Below are positions 18,303 through 26,311 of a DNA stretch of 64,000 nt, in pieces; the stretch's first letter is position 1; each line of letters opens with the position of its first letter. The translations under genes and the position numbers were made by a program. Source of the stretch: Thalassotalea fonticola (lineage in GTDB: Bacteria; Pseudomonadota; Gammaproteobacteria; Enterobacterales; Alteromonadaceae); the NCBI RefSeq assembly GCF_032911225.1, contig NZ_CP136600.1, positions 1,364,001-1,428,000 of the forward strand, given 5' to 3'. The notes below the pieces were generated by a model. The model saw only the letters and a list, made by a program, of their open reading frames with translations. It made no database searches and was not told where the DNA came from.

Positions 18303-19739
18303 ATGATAGAAATAAAAAAAATCAGGCTAAGCTTATTTTTGCTGACAAATATAATTTGTTTATTCATGACAGGAGTGAGTCAGGCGAATGAACAGCCAAA
18401 CATAGTATTAATTTTCGCCGATGACATGCATTATGGTGCATTAGGAGCAACAGGCTCTGTTAAAACTAATGCTACCACCCCCAGAATTGATTCAATTTTT
18501 GATACCGGCATGCGCTTTAATAATGCTTATGTTACCCACGCCACTTGTGCACCAAGCAGAGCGGGCATAATGACTGGGCGATATCAAGCAAGATTTGATT
18601 TTGAAACCTTGCCAGGTTCAACCGAAAGTCGCTATGAAACAGACTATGGTGTTGATGAAAAAGAAGTAATGATGCCAGCTATTTTAAAACAGGCGGGTTA
18701 TGAAACTTATGCCATTGGTAAGTGGCATTTAGGCACTGCTGATAAATATCAACCCAATGCAAGAGGGTTTGATCATTGGTTTGGTTATCGAGGTGCCAGT
18801 GGTTTTTATCAATTTAAAAGTGAATTACAGGCAATAAAAAAAGATAAAAAAGTTGTAATAAAGAAAAATGAAAAGCCCAATTTAGATATTGTTCGCAACG
18901 GTGAATCGGTTCAGGTCAGAGGCTACTTGACTGACGCCTTCGCCGAAGAAGCAAAGCAACTTATATTAAAGAAAAAAGATAAGCCGTTCTTTTTGTATTT
19001 TGCCCCTTATAACGTTCATGCACCAGACACCGTACCTAAACATTATATTCCGAAAGGAGGCACAGCACATGACGGGGTTATTGCTGCATTGGATGCTTCC
19101 GTAGGCACGATTCTAGATGCGTTAGACCAAGCCGATCTTACTGACAATACGCTGGTAGTCTTTGCCAATGATAATGGCGGCAAGAAGGTCTACAGCACAA
19201 TTTTCAGGGGCAATAAGGCTACTTATTATGAAGGAGGGGTGCGAGTACCCGTAGCGATGCAATGGGGTAATAAAATTGCCAGTAAAAGCCAATACAATGG
19301 GATGATTTCGACTTTAGACTTTTTGCCAACATTTGCAAAAGTTTCCGGAGCTAAATTACCTGAACAATTAAACCTGGACGGTAAAGATATCAGTGCACAG
19401 TTACTAGGTCAGAAAACACCATCCGATGTTAGAGGTGACTTATTTTGGCGCAATGGTTCGCACCGCGCAGCTCGAGTGGGTGACTGGAAATTAGTGTGGA
19501 GTATTAATAAGAAAAAGCTCAAGACATTACATAAAGAGTTAGGGATAAAACATTATAAAGGTCGGCAAGTAATTGATGCTGAGCGCAATGACAACTTATT
19601 TGAGCCACCAGAACTTTATAACTTAGTGCAAGATCCCAAGGAGCAAATGAACTTAGCAAAGCAAGACCCTCTGCAGCTAGCGACTATGATAAAAGCCTAT
19701 AAAGAATGGGAAGCTGAGCTCCCTAAGTGGAGACACTGA
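18303..19739 (+). CDS. S1-family sulfatase 1
   Basis: 478 residues with a signal peptide (hydrophobic 8-24, cleavage near SQA). Type I sulfatase fold: N-terminal PNIVLIFADDM with the metal-binding Asp pair, and the formylglycine signature CAPSRAGIMTGR with Cys82. Further hallmarks are GKWHLG (Lys/His of the active site), the later metal-site stretch FANDNGG, and the C-terminal subdomain (RVGDWKLVW). Post-translational conversion of Cys82 to formylglycine is required, and no maturase is encoded here. It is divergent from the large enzyme copy 1 and has its own ECF promoter 30 bp upstream. The regiospecificity and sugar cannot be read from the sequence. Confidence 0.93.
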   Translation: MIEIKKIRLSLFLLTNIICLFMTGVSQANEQPNIVLIFADDMHYGALGATGSVKTNATTPRIDSIFDTGMRFNNAYVTHATCAPSRAGIMTGRYQARFDFETLPGSTESRYETDYGVDEKEVMMPAILKQAGYETYAIGKWHLGTADKYQPNARGFDHWFGYRGASGFYQFKSELQAIKKDKKVVIKKNEKPNLDIVRNGESVQVRGYLTDAFAEEAKQLILKKKDKPFFLYFAPYNVHAPDTVPKHYIPKGGTAHDGVIAALDASVGTILDALDQADLTDNTLVVFANDNGGKKVYSTIFRGNKATYYEGGVRVPVAMQWGNKIASKSQYNGMISTLDFLPTFAKVSGAKLPEQLNLDGKDISAQLLGQKTPSDVRGDLFWRNGSHRAARVGDWKLVWSINKKKLKTLHKELGIKHYKGRQVIDAERNDNLFEPPELYNLVQDPKEQMNLAKQDPLQLATMIKAYKEWEAELPKWRH

Positions 19740-19807
19740 TAGTACTACTCAGTGCGAGTAATGGAGTGAGTTATCACTTGTTGTTTATTTGCATTTCCAC
19801 AGCGAAT

Positions 19808-19842
19808 AAGTTGAAAGCCGCACTTTAGGCGGCTTTCAACTT
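19808..19842 (+). other. Strong intercistronic stem-loop
   Basis: Perfect 14-bp stem (AAGTTGAAAGCCGC and its complement) with a 7-nt loop in the 130-bp gap between sulfatases 1 and 2. It is followed by ACCTAAC rather than a T-run, so it may protect or process the mRNA or give partial termination. Confidence 0.55.
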
Positions 19843-19869
19843 ACCTAACACCTTAATGGACAAACAAAA

Positions 19870-21420
19870 ATGAAAGAAAAAGTCATGATATTGAGCCTGT
19901 TTATTTGCCTCTTTTCAAAAGCAAATATTGTACATTCATATCAAAGCAAAGCAACTACATCCCCAGACAGTAAGCCCAATATCGTGATCATTTACTCCGA
20001 TGATCAAGGTTGGGGAGACGTTGGCTATCACGGCTATAATGACGTATATACCCCGAATATAGATAAACTCGCCAAACAAGGAACGCAATTTTCTCAAGCT
20101 TATGTTTCGGCATCAGTTTGTGGACCATCAAGAGCTGGCTTGATTTCCGGAGTGCATCAGCAAAAATTTGGATTTTACGGCAATGGTGAAAACACCCATA
20201 TACCAACTTCACAACCGACTATTTTCGAAAGAGTTAAAGCTCATGGCTATACCACAGGAGCTGTAGGAAAGTGGCATATTGGCGATGATGAAGGACACCC
20301 TTTGAAACGAGGCACAGATTTTTATTATGGTTTTTTAAACGGTGCTCACGATTACTATAAATCAAGTAATGAGCCACAAGCCAAAAAAAGTCTGGCTCCC
20401 ATTTATCGCAACTATGAAAAAGAGCCGCCGATCCAAGAATCGAATGGCTACTTAACTGAAATGTTTACCAATGAAGCAGTTAGCTTTATTGACCGCTCTG
20501 CCGATAAACCGTTTTTGCTTTATTTAGCCTATAACGCAGTCCACCATCCATGGGATGTTCCACAAAAATACTTAGAACGTTTAAAGCATCTAAAAACAGA
20601 TAAAGAACGAAAATTATTTGCCGGCATGCTACTAGCGATGGATGATGGTGTAGGCGCTGTTTTGCAATCATTAAAACGCAATGGTGTAGATGAAAATACC
20701 TTGGTATTTTTTATGAGTGACAACGGTAGCCCTAGAGGACAAGGTTTAGTACCTCCAAAGAAGAAAAAACGTGGCCAAACAGTGATGTCTAGCCCAGGTC
20801 CATTTAATGGCTTCAAAGGTGATACCTATGAAGGTGGCATAAGAGTACCATTTGTCATGAGATGGCCAAACAAAATACCTGAAAACCAAACGTATGCACA
20901 ACCTGTGTTGAATTTAGATATCGTCAAAACAACATTGGCAGCTATTGGCATGAAGGAATCTAAAAAAGGATTACCCCTTGATGGCATCGATTTACTGCCG
21001 TATATCACAAATAAAAACAAAGCGGATCTGACTCGTGTAATGTATTGGCGAAGAGATGAAGATTATGCAATCCGTGACGGAAAATGGAAATTAACATTCA
21101 ATGACGAAAGCGGCCCGAAAACGATACAATTATTTGATTTGGAAAACGATATAGAAGAGTTTCATGATCTAAGTCGTCAATTCCCAAAAATCGCCCAACA
21201 ACTACAAAACAAGTTTGATCAATGGGACAGCAGCTTACCCGATAATGCTTTTGGTAAAACCGCCAATAACCGAAATAGCGGGTACCCAGAAGGAAACATT
21301 AAAAACGTTATAAAATTTAATGACATTCAAAGTAAACAGCCTGCTGTAGAGCCAAAAAATAAGAAAAAGAAAAAGAAAAGGAAAAAGAAAAAGAAAAAGA
21401 AAAAGAAAAATACCAGCTAG
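19870..21420 (+). CDS. S1-family sulfatase 2 with polylysine tail
   Basis: 516 residues. Signal peptide of about 23 residues, then PNIVIIYSDDQGWGDVGYHGY, the formylglycine motif CGPSRAGLISG (Cys84), GKWHIGDD, and FFMSDNGSPRG. It is closely related to the sulfatase domains at 22053 and 51836 and probably in the same sulfatase subfamily. The last ~20 residues are almost all lysine, encoded by an AAAAAG-type microsatellite (21361-21409). No ECF-type site lies directly upstream; it probably shares the transcript of sulfatase 1, 130 bp upstream, across the strong stem-loop. The polycation tail could bind sulfated polymer. Confidence 0.93.
   Translation: MKEKVMILSLFICLFSKANIVHSYQSKATTSPDSKPNIVIIYSDDQGWGDVGYHGYNDVYTPNIDKLAKQGTQFSQAYVSASVCGPSRAGLISGVHQQKFGFYGNGENTHIPTSQPTIFERVKAHGYTTGAVGKWHIGDDEGHPLKRGTDFYYGFLNGAHDYYKSSNEPQAKKSLAPIYRNYEKEPPIQESNGYLTEMFTNEAVSFIDRSADKPFLLYLAYNAVHHPWDVPQKYLERLKHLKTDKERKLFAGMLLAMDDGVGAVLQSLKRNGVDENTLVFFMSDNGSPRGQGLVPPKKKKRGQTVMSSPGPFNGFKGDTYEGGIRVPFVMRWPNKIPENQTYAQPVLNLDIVKTTLAAIGMKESKKGLPLDGIDLLPYITNKNKADLTRVMYWRRDEDYAIRDGKWKLTFNDESGPKTIQLFDLENDIEEFHDLSRQFPKIAQQLQNKFDQWDSSLPDNAFGKTANNRNSGYPEGNIKNVIKFNDIQSKQPAVEPKNKKKKKKRKKKKKKKKKNTS
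21361..21409 (+). repeat. AAAAAG hexanucleotide microsatellite inside a coding region
   Basis: About eight copies of a 6-bp unit (one varied by AAAAGG) encoding the Lys tail of sulfatase 2. Slippage would change tail length by two lysines per unit without shifting the frame. Confidence 0.8.
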
Positions 21421-21451
21421 TGAATTAGGCTCAATATGTATGCAGCCTCTT

Positions 21452-21484
21452 ATGAGACTCTCATTTATGATACGAGAGTCTCAT
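21452..21484. other. Hairpin after sulfatase 2
   Basis: Perfect 11-bp inverted repeat ATGAGACTCTC / GAGAGTCTCAT with an 11-nt loop, 32 bp after the stop. There is no T-run, but the position fits a terminator or 3'-end stabiliser. Confidence 0.45.
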
Positions 21485-21659
21485 GATATCCTCTAGCCTT
21501 ACATCTAGCCTGTGATAACTGTAAACGCCTGTCTAGCAGCTTATTCAGCATTTAAGTCGCATAGCTATTACCATTTATTTATTGATAAAATTCTCGTTTA
21601 TTTGTTAGATCAGAACGACCTATTTGGCAGTTGCAATTGGGTCAGGCCAAAGGTATTTC

Positions 21660-21850
21660 TTTCCTAAATCATCGTAAAGTCATGAACATTATCAGTACGG
21701 ATTATTTTTAGTCCGTATGGAAGTTTGTCGACTACATCATCAATAAAGTCTAAAGCACATGCCTAGTTAAGCTTTTCAAAGCGCTTTACCAACTTAACTT
21801 TGTGAGTACATGATTCGTAAAAGCCGATAAGCTCTATCTCTGCAGTGCTT
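21660..21850 (-). pseudogene. Decayed transposase fragment (IS481/IS3-like rve domain)
   Basis: On the minus strand one frame reads through a piece like the DDE integrase core of IS481/IS3-type transposases (ALDFIDDVVDKLPYG, then IIRTDN), interrupted by in-frame stops on both sides of this segment. Only ~60 codons are recognisable and no terminal inverted repeats were found. The rest of the 632-bp gap 21421-22052 holds the hairpin above and no gene. Confidence 0.5.
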
Positions 21851-22052
21851 GTCATAAACGTCAGAGTTTAAGTATGTTAGGCCGAGCTATAACTTAAAAT
21901 TGTGACTGTATATGGTCTAGTCGAAATGATGAATTTTGAGGGAGAGAAAGGATTTATTTTCTAAGGACTTGTTATTTTTCAATTCATAAAAACCTTAACT
22001 AACATTCTGTAATATATACAAAGTGTCAGCTAAGGCTTAACGATATACTTAT

Positions 22053-23813
22053 TTATTGTTGCGCATTCCACTCACTAACGGAACGTCTATAACCATTTGA
22101 ATATTCATAATTTCGATTGCTTGGGTTCGTATTGGCGCCATTTAGATTGTCAGGCAGAGCACTATCCCAGGCATCAAACATATTCTGCATAGTCTGGGCT
22201 TGTTCTGGGTGGGCATCGCTGAGGTCTTGCCACTCTCCAGGATCGTCAGCTAAATTAAATAGCATGATTCGTTGTGAGCCACTTTGATCATTATAAGTCA
22301 GCTTCCAATCATCCTGACGTAAGGCATAATCTTCCCCTCTTCGCCAGTGCATAACTTCATGAGGTCGTCCAGATTCCTCCCCGGTAATAAAAGGGAATAA
22401 ATCTACACCATCAAAGTTTAACCCTGCATATGGTTCAGTCACTCCCATTCTTGCCATGATTGTCGGTACTATGTCGAGATTAATCACAGGGTCACTGTAT
22501 TCAGCAACAGGTACTTTTCCAGGCCAAGACACTAAGAAAGGAATGCGAATTCCGCCTTCGTAAGAGTCGCCTTTGAAACCATTCAATGGCCCAGGGCTCG
22601 ACATGGTAGTTGTACCTCGAGATTTCTCTTTCGGTTTTTCGAACCCGTGTTTTCTCGGAGTTCCGTTATCAGATAAGAAAAATACTAGCGTATTGTCGGT
22701 AGCATCTTTTCTTTCTACGGCATCCATTACCTCGCCAATACCATCATCAAGGGCCAATATCATGCCTGCAAAAAACTTACGCTCATCTTCTACTTGTAGA
22801 TCCGCTAAGCGATCAAGATATTCTTGGGGCACTTGCCAAGGGGCGTGCACAGCATTATAAGCAACATAGACGAAAAATGGCTCTGTCGTATTCGCATTAT
22901 CAATAAAGTTAGCCGCTTCATGACTAAACATTTCGGTAAGATAACCTTTACTATCCTGAATAGGAGGCTCAACATTACCATTTCGATAAATAGGAGCTTG
23001 ACTTGTTTTTCCTCCCTCAACGAGATCTGAAACGTGATAATCGTGTGAACCATTATGGAAGCCATAGAAAAAATCAACACCACGACTATTCGGTAAACCC
23101 GCTTCTTCACCTAAATGCCACTTACCAACAACGGCAGTTTGATAGTCATGCTTTTTTAATTGTTCGAAAATCATAGGTTGAGACGGCGGCACGTGAGAAA
23201 CGCCGCCATTGCCATAATAACCAAAGCGCTGTTGATGAACACCAGTTACTAATCCGGCACGTGAAGGGCCACAAACAGATGCCGCCACATAACCTTGGTT
23301 AAAAGTGGTGCCACTTGCCGCTAACTCATCAATATTTGGGGTGCGAATATCATCATAACCATGATAACCGACATCCCCCCAGCCCATATCATCAGCATAA
23401 AAAACAATTACATTGGGCCGTTCATCAGTGATCACTGCCACTACGGTAATAGATATACTTGCCTGGGTGGTGTCTTTACCATCGCTGACTTCAATCACTA
23501 CGCTACTGAGACCAACATCATCTGCAGTAGGCGTTCCCAGTAAATTACCGCCGTCAACAGATAACCAGTTAGGGCCACTTATTTTTGTGAAAGATAAACT
23601 GTCATTATCGGCGTCTGTTGCCGATAAAGAAGCTCTGAATAGCTCACCCTGTGTCGCTCTATTCATTGCAATGTTAGGAGCCGAAGGGACATTGTTCGGT
23701 GTTAATTTGGGCTCTGCTTCCCCAGAAGAACCACCATTACAGGCAGATAACAGGAAAATTAAAAGATAAATAGCAAAGTGCTTTGTTCGATTTAATAAAT
23801 TATTGTTTAACAT
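22053..23813 (-). CDS. Lipoprotein sulfatase 3: Ig domain fused to S1 sulfatase
   Basis: 586 residues. Lipobox LLSACNGGSS (Cys25), one He_PIG-type putative Ig domain (about 40-128; ATDADNDSL, WLSVDGGNLLGTP), then a full sulfatase domain from ~132 with FYADDMGWGDVGYHGY, CGPSRAGLVTG (Cys181), GKWHLGEE, and FFLSDNGTPR. The first ~130 residues match the start of the large enzyme at 14143 and the orphan lipoprotein at 24190. The sulfatase domain is nearly the same as that of sulfatase 8 (51836), which lacks the lipid anchor. One enzyme type is thus made in an anchored and a soluble form. An ECF promoter lies at 23937-23966. Confidence 0.92.
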   Translation of the reverse strand: MLNNNLLNRTKHFAIYLLIFLLSACNGGSSGEAEPKLTPNNVPSAPNIAMNRATQGELFRASLSATDADNDSLSFTKISGPNWLSVDGGNLLGTPTADDVGLSSVVIEVSDGKDTTQASISITVVAVITDERPNVIVFYADDMGWGDVGYHGYDDIRTPNIDELAASGTTFNQGYVAASVCGPSRAGLVTGVHQQRFGYYGNGGVSHVPPSQPMIFEQLKKHDYQTAVVGKWHLGEEAGLPNSRGVDFFYGFHNGSHDYHVSDLVEGGKTSQAPIYRNGNVEPPIQDSKGYLTEMFSHEAANFIDNANTTEPFFVYVAYNAVHAPWQVPQEYLDRLADLQVEDERKFFAGMILALDDGIGEVMDAVERKDATDNTLVFFLSDNGTPRKHGFEKPKEKSRGTTTMSSPGPLNGFKGDSYEGGIRIPFLVSWPGKVPVAEYSDPVINLDIVPTIMARMGVTEPYAGLNFDGVDLFPFITGEESGRPHEVMHWRRGEDYALRQDDWKLTYNDQSGSQRIMLFNLADDPGEWQDLSDAHPEQAQTMQNMFDAWDSALPDNLNGANTNPSNRNYEYSNGYRRSVSEWNAQQ

Positions 23814-23936
23814 TGTAGCTAGGATGCCTCTTTACGGTTCGACAGGAGTACAGAAAAGCGATAGTTTAAGAATCATCTTCGCTTTACCCCCTTGATTACT
23901 AATCTCTTTGATAAGAAAATATTCCCTTATCATATA

Positions 23937-23966
23937 TAAAGAGTGCCTAGGCACCAAAATCCGTAT
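23937..23966 (-). promoter_or_regulatory. ECF-type promoter, site 4 (lipoprotein sulfatase 3)
   Basis: Minus strand ATACGGA-15 nt-ACTCTTTA, ~124 bp before the start at 23813. The first base differs from the consensus. Confidence 0.75.
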
Positions 23967-24040
23967 TTTTTTTGCTTTTTATTTACCTAAAGAATAACAC
24001 ATCGACACTTCCTAGATGATTTATAGCTCTTGATTATTTT

Positions 24041-24070
24041 TTGCGGATTTCATCTAAGCAAAACTCTTTA
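24041..24070 (+). promoter_or_regulatory. ECF-type promoter, site 5 (orphan Ig lipoprotein)
   Basis: Plus strand TTGCGGA-15 nt-ACTCTTTA, ~120 bp before the ATG at 24190. Sites 4 and 5 share the 376-bp divergent gap 23814-24189, which has no gene. Confidence 0.72.
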
Positions 24071-24189
24071 TCTAAGAAAGCACCAGTGTTTCAATAATGA
24101 TCAACACCTTATCGCAGGTTTCAGACTAGCTGTAAACCCGTGTATTAAGTAATTTAACCGATGTAAATGATTGAATAAGGAGGGAATTC

Positions 24190-24597
24190 ATGCGGATATT
24201 CTCACAATCGAAATTTAGACAGCCATATATCAAGTTGCGCCTAGTACCTGTTGCGTTAATTTTACTTGCTTGTAATGTAGGTGTCGCAAAAGATACAGAT
24301 CATGCCACTTTTTTAAATCACGCACCGAGCCTCCCCTGTGTAATGACAACCAAAGGCGTAGAAGGAGATCAATTTATCACGGCCTTAACCGCAACAGATG
24401 TAGATGGTGATAGTTTAAAATTTATGAAAACAGATGGTGTCGATTGGCTAACAATTTCAGAAAACGTTCTCAAAGGTCAACCTGGCGCTGAACATATTGG
24501 TAGCAATGAAATAACGATTAGTGTCAGTGACGGGGTAGATACTGTGGCAGCTACCTTTAACATCAGTATTGTTGCCGCGTTGAATAGCACGCTTTAA
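24190..24597 (+). CDS. Orphan single-Ig-domain lipoprotein
   Basis: 135 residues. A basic N-terminus, hydrophobic stretch and lipobox-like ILLACNVG (Cys28), then one He_PIG-type domain (about 45-130; ATDVDGDSL, WLTISENVLKGQP, ITISVSDGVDT) ending shortly after. It is the same anchor-plus-Ig module that begins the 14143 and 22053 proteins, but without an enzyme domain. AGGAGG lies close to the ATG and an ECF-type promoter lies 120 bp upstream, so it looks expressed. It may be a free binding or scaffold protein, or the remnant of a lost enzyme fusion. A terminator follows. Confidence 0.75.
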   Translation: MRIFSQSKFRQPYIKLRLVPVALILLACNVGVAKDTDHATFLNHAPSLPCVMTTKGVEGDQFITALTATDVDGDSLKFMKTDGVDWLTISENVLKGQPGAEHIGSNEITISVSDGVDTVAATFNISIVAALNSTL

Positions 24598-24619
24598 GCT
24601 CAATAATATTTTTCTAGAT

Positions 24620-24648
24620 CAGTGCCCACTTTTTATTGGGCACTGTTT
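24620..24648. terminator. Bidirectional terminator
   Basis: CAGTGCCCA / TGGGCACTG with an 8-nt loop followed by TTTAG, between the convergent 24190 and 24680 genes. Confidence 0.65.
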
Positions 24649-24679
24649 AGAGTCTCACCAGCAAAAACACAGCAGTTTT

Positions 24680-26233
24680 TTAATGCGCATTAATGTTAAC
24701 TGGCTTTGACACTACACGGTTATCAGGAAAGTTAGCGGCCTTATCGCCATCACGCTTTTGGTAACGCAAGTTACGAAATTCTCCGCCCGGCTTATTCATT
24801 GGAATGTCCATACCGCCAGCATCATTTAACATTTCATAGAGCTTGTTTTCCATCGTTGTTATAACTTGCGCATATTTTTCATCGGCAATTAAATTGATCG
24901 TTTCATTTGGATCATTTTGCAAATCATATAATTCATCGGTATCCCATAAACCATAGTAAGTAATGAATTTAAAGCGCTCACCACGCAAGGCAAATACAGT
25001 AGGTGACTGGGGGAAATTTTTCTCCCAGTAGTACACATATAAGAAATAGTCTCGCCATGGAATCTCTTGTTTTTGCGCTAAGGCAATAAAGCTTTTGCCA
25101 TCCATATGCTCAGGAGTTTTAATGCCTGCCGCTTCTAAAATAGTTGGACCAATATCAATATTGGCGACTACTTGCTCTAGCGTTTGTCCGCCCTCAAAGA
25201 GTTCCGGACATTGCATTACCATTGGCACTCGAATTGACGTTTCGTAAGCCACACGCTTGTCAATTAAGCCATGCTCGCCAAACATAAAACCGTTATCGCC
25301 CATGTAAATGATTAAGGTTTCCTCATATATACCCATTTTCTTTAATTGCGCTTTCACCCGACCAATACTGTCGTCAACGCCAGCAAAGGCTTCGGTATAA
25401 TTTTGGTAATATTTTTTGATATCGACTTCGCTGTGATATGGAAAGTCTACTCCGTGCCAACTGTTGCGCTGATCACGCAGCCAACGCGGGGTATTCTCAT
25501 TGTAATCTGCAATTTTATGGGTAACCGGTAAATTCACCTGGCCATCGTACATGCCTTTGTGACGCTCTGCTGGGGTAAAGTCAGCATGTACCGCCTTATG
25601 GGAAAGGTACATCATAAAAGGTTTATCGCTGTTACTTTGCAGCTCCATCCAGTCTATGGCATAGTCCGTAAGCTCATCGGTAATATACCCCTGTTGCTTA
25701 ACCCGTTTACCATTCACATTAAGGGTATAGTATGGGTTTGGTGGCAGGTAATGTCCTTGGCCAGGAAAACTCACCCAGTGATCAAAGCCCTGACGTTTTT
25801 CATCACTGTGTTTGCCCATATGCCATTTGCCGAAAAAACTGGTGTTGTAACCTTGCTGTTGTAAATATTGCGGGAAGTAAACGGTATCCGGTTGTTCCAA
25901 CCTATTATTATCAATCACCCGATGTTTATGGGTATAAAGTCCGGTAAGGATAGATGCCCGACTCGGTGAACAAAGCGAGGTGGTCACAAAAGCATTCTTT
26001 AAATGAATGCCTTCCTTGGCGATCGAATCAAGATGTGGGGTTTTCATAAATGGGTGACCAGTAAAGCCCATGGCATCATACCTATGGTCATCGGTTAAGA
26101 TAAACACAATGTTTCTTTTTTTTGCGCCTGCTATTGCTTCCGCTTCAATATCTTTGGGAAAAACAGAAGCACTTACCTTAGTTAACATTAAGATATTAAT
26201 CACACAGAGTAGTGCTATTTTTGAAATTGACAT
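24680..26233 (-). CDS. S1-family sulfatase 4
   Basis: 517 residues. Signal peptide (1-22), then NIVFILTDDHRYDAMG, CSPSRASILTG (Cys88), GKWHMGKHSDEKRQGFDHW, MGDNGFMFGEHG. The DDHR and GEHG forms place it in a different sulfatase subgroup from sulfatases 2, 3 and 8, nearer to iduronate- or choline-sulfatase-like members that are common in algal polysaccharide loci. It is last in the GH3-sulfatase-sulfatase-sulfatase operon, 78 bp after sulfatase 5, and has no promoter motif of its own. Substrate is not assignable by eye. Confidence 0.92.
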   Translation of the reverse strand: MSISKIALLCVINILMLTKVSASVFPKDIEAEAIAGAKKRNIVFILTDDHRYDAMGFTGHPFMKTPHLDSIAKEGIHLKNAFVTTSLCSPSRASILTGLYTHKHRVIDNNRLEQPDTVYFPQYLQQQGYNTSFFGKWHMGKHSDEKRQGFDHWVSFPGQGHYLPPNPYYTLNVNGKRVKQQGYITDELTDYAIDWMELQSNSDKPFMMYLSHKAVHADFTPAERHKGMYDGQVNLPVTHKIADYNENTPRWLRDQRNSWHGVDFPYHSEVDIKKYYQNYTEAFAGVDDSIGRVKAQLKKMGIYEETLIIYMGDNGFMFGEHGLIDKRVAYETSIRVPMVMQCPELFEGGQTLEQVVANIDIGPTILEAAGIKTPEHMDGKSFIALAQKQEIPWRDYFLYVYYWEKNFPQSPTVFALRGERFKFITYYGLWDTDELYDLQNDPNETINLIADEKYAQVITTMENKLYEMLNDAGGMDIPMNKPGGEFRNLRYQKRDGDKAANFPDNRVVSKPVNINAH

Positions 26234-26311
26234 AATGAGTCCTGATACTGTTGATAATAAAAAGCAGCTAGAAGCTTAAATAACATTTAAGGTTTTCACT
26301 GCTTTAAAGGT

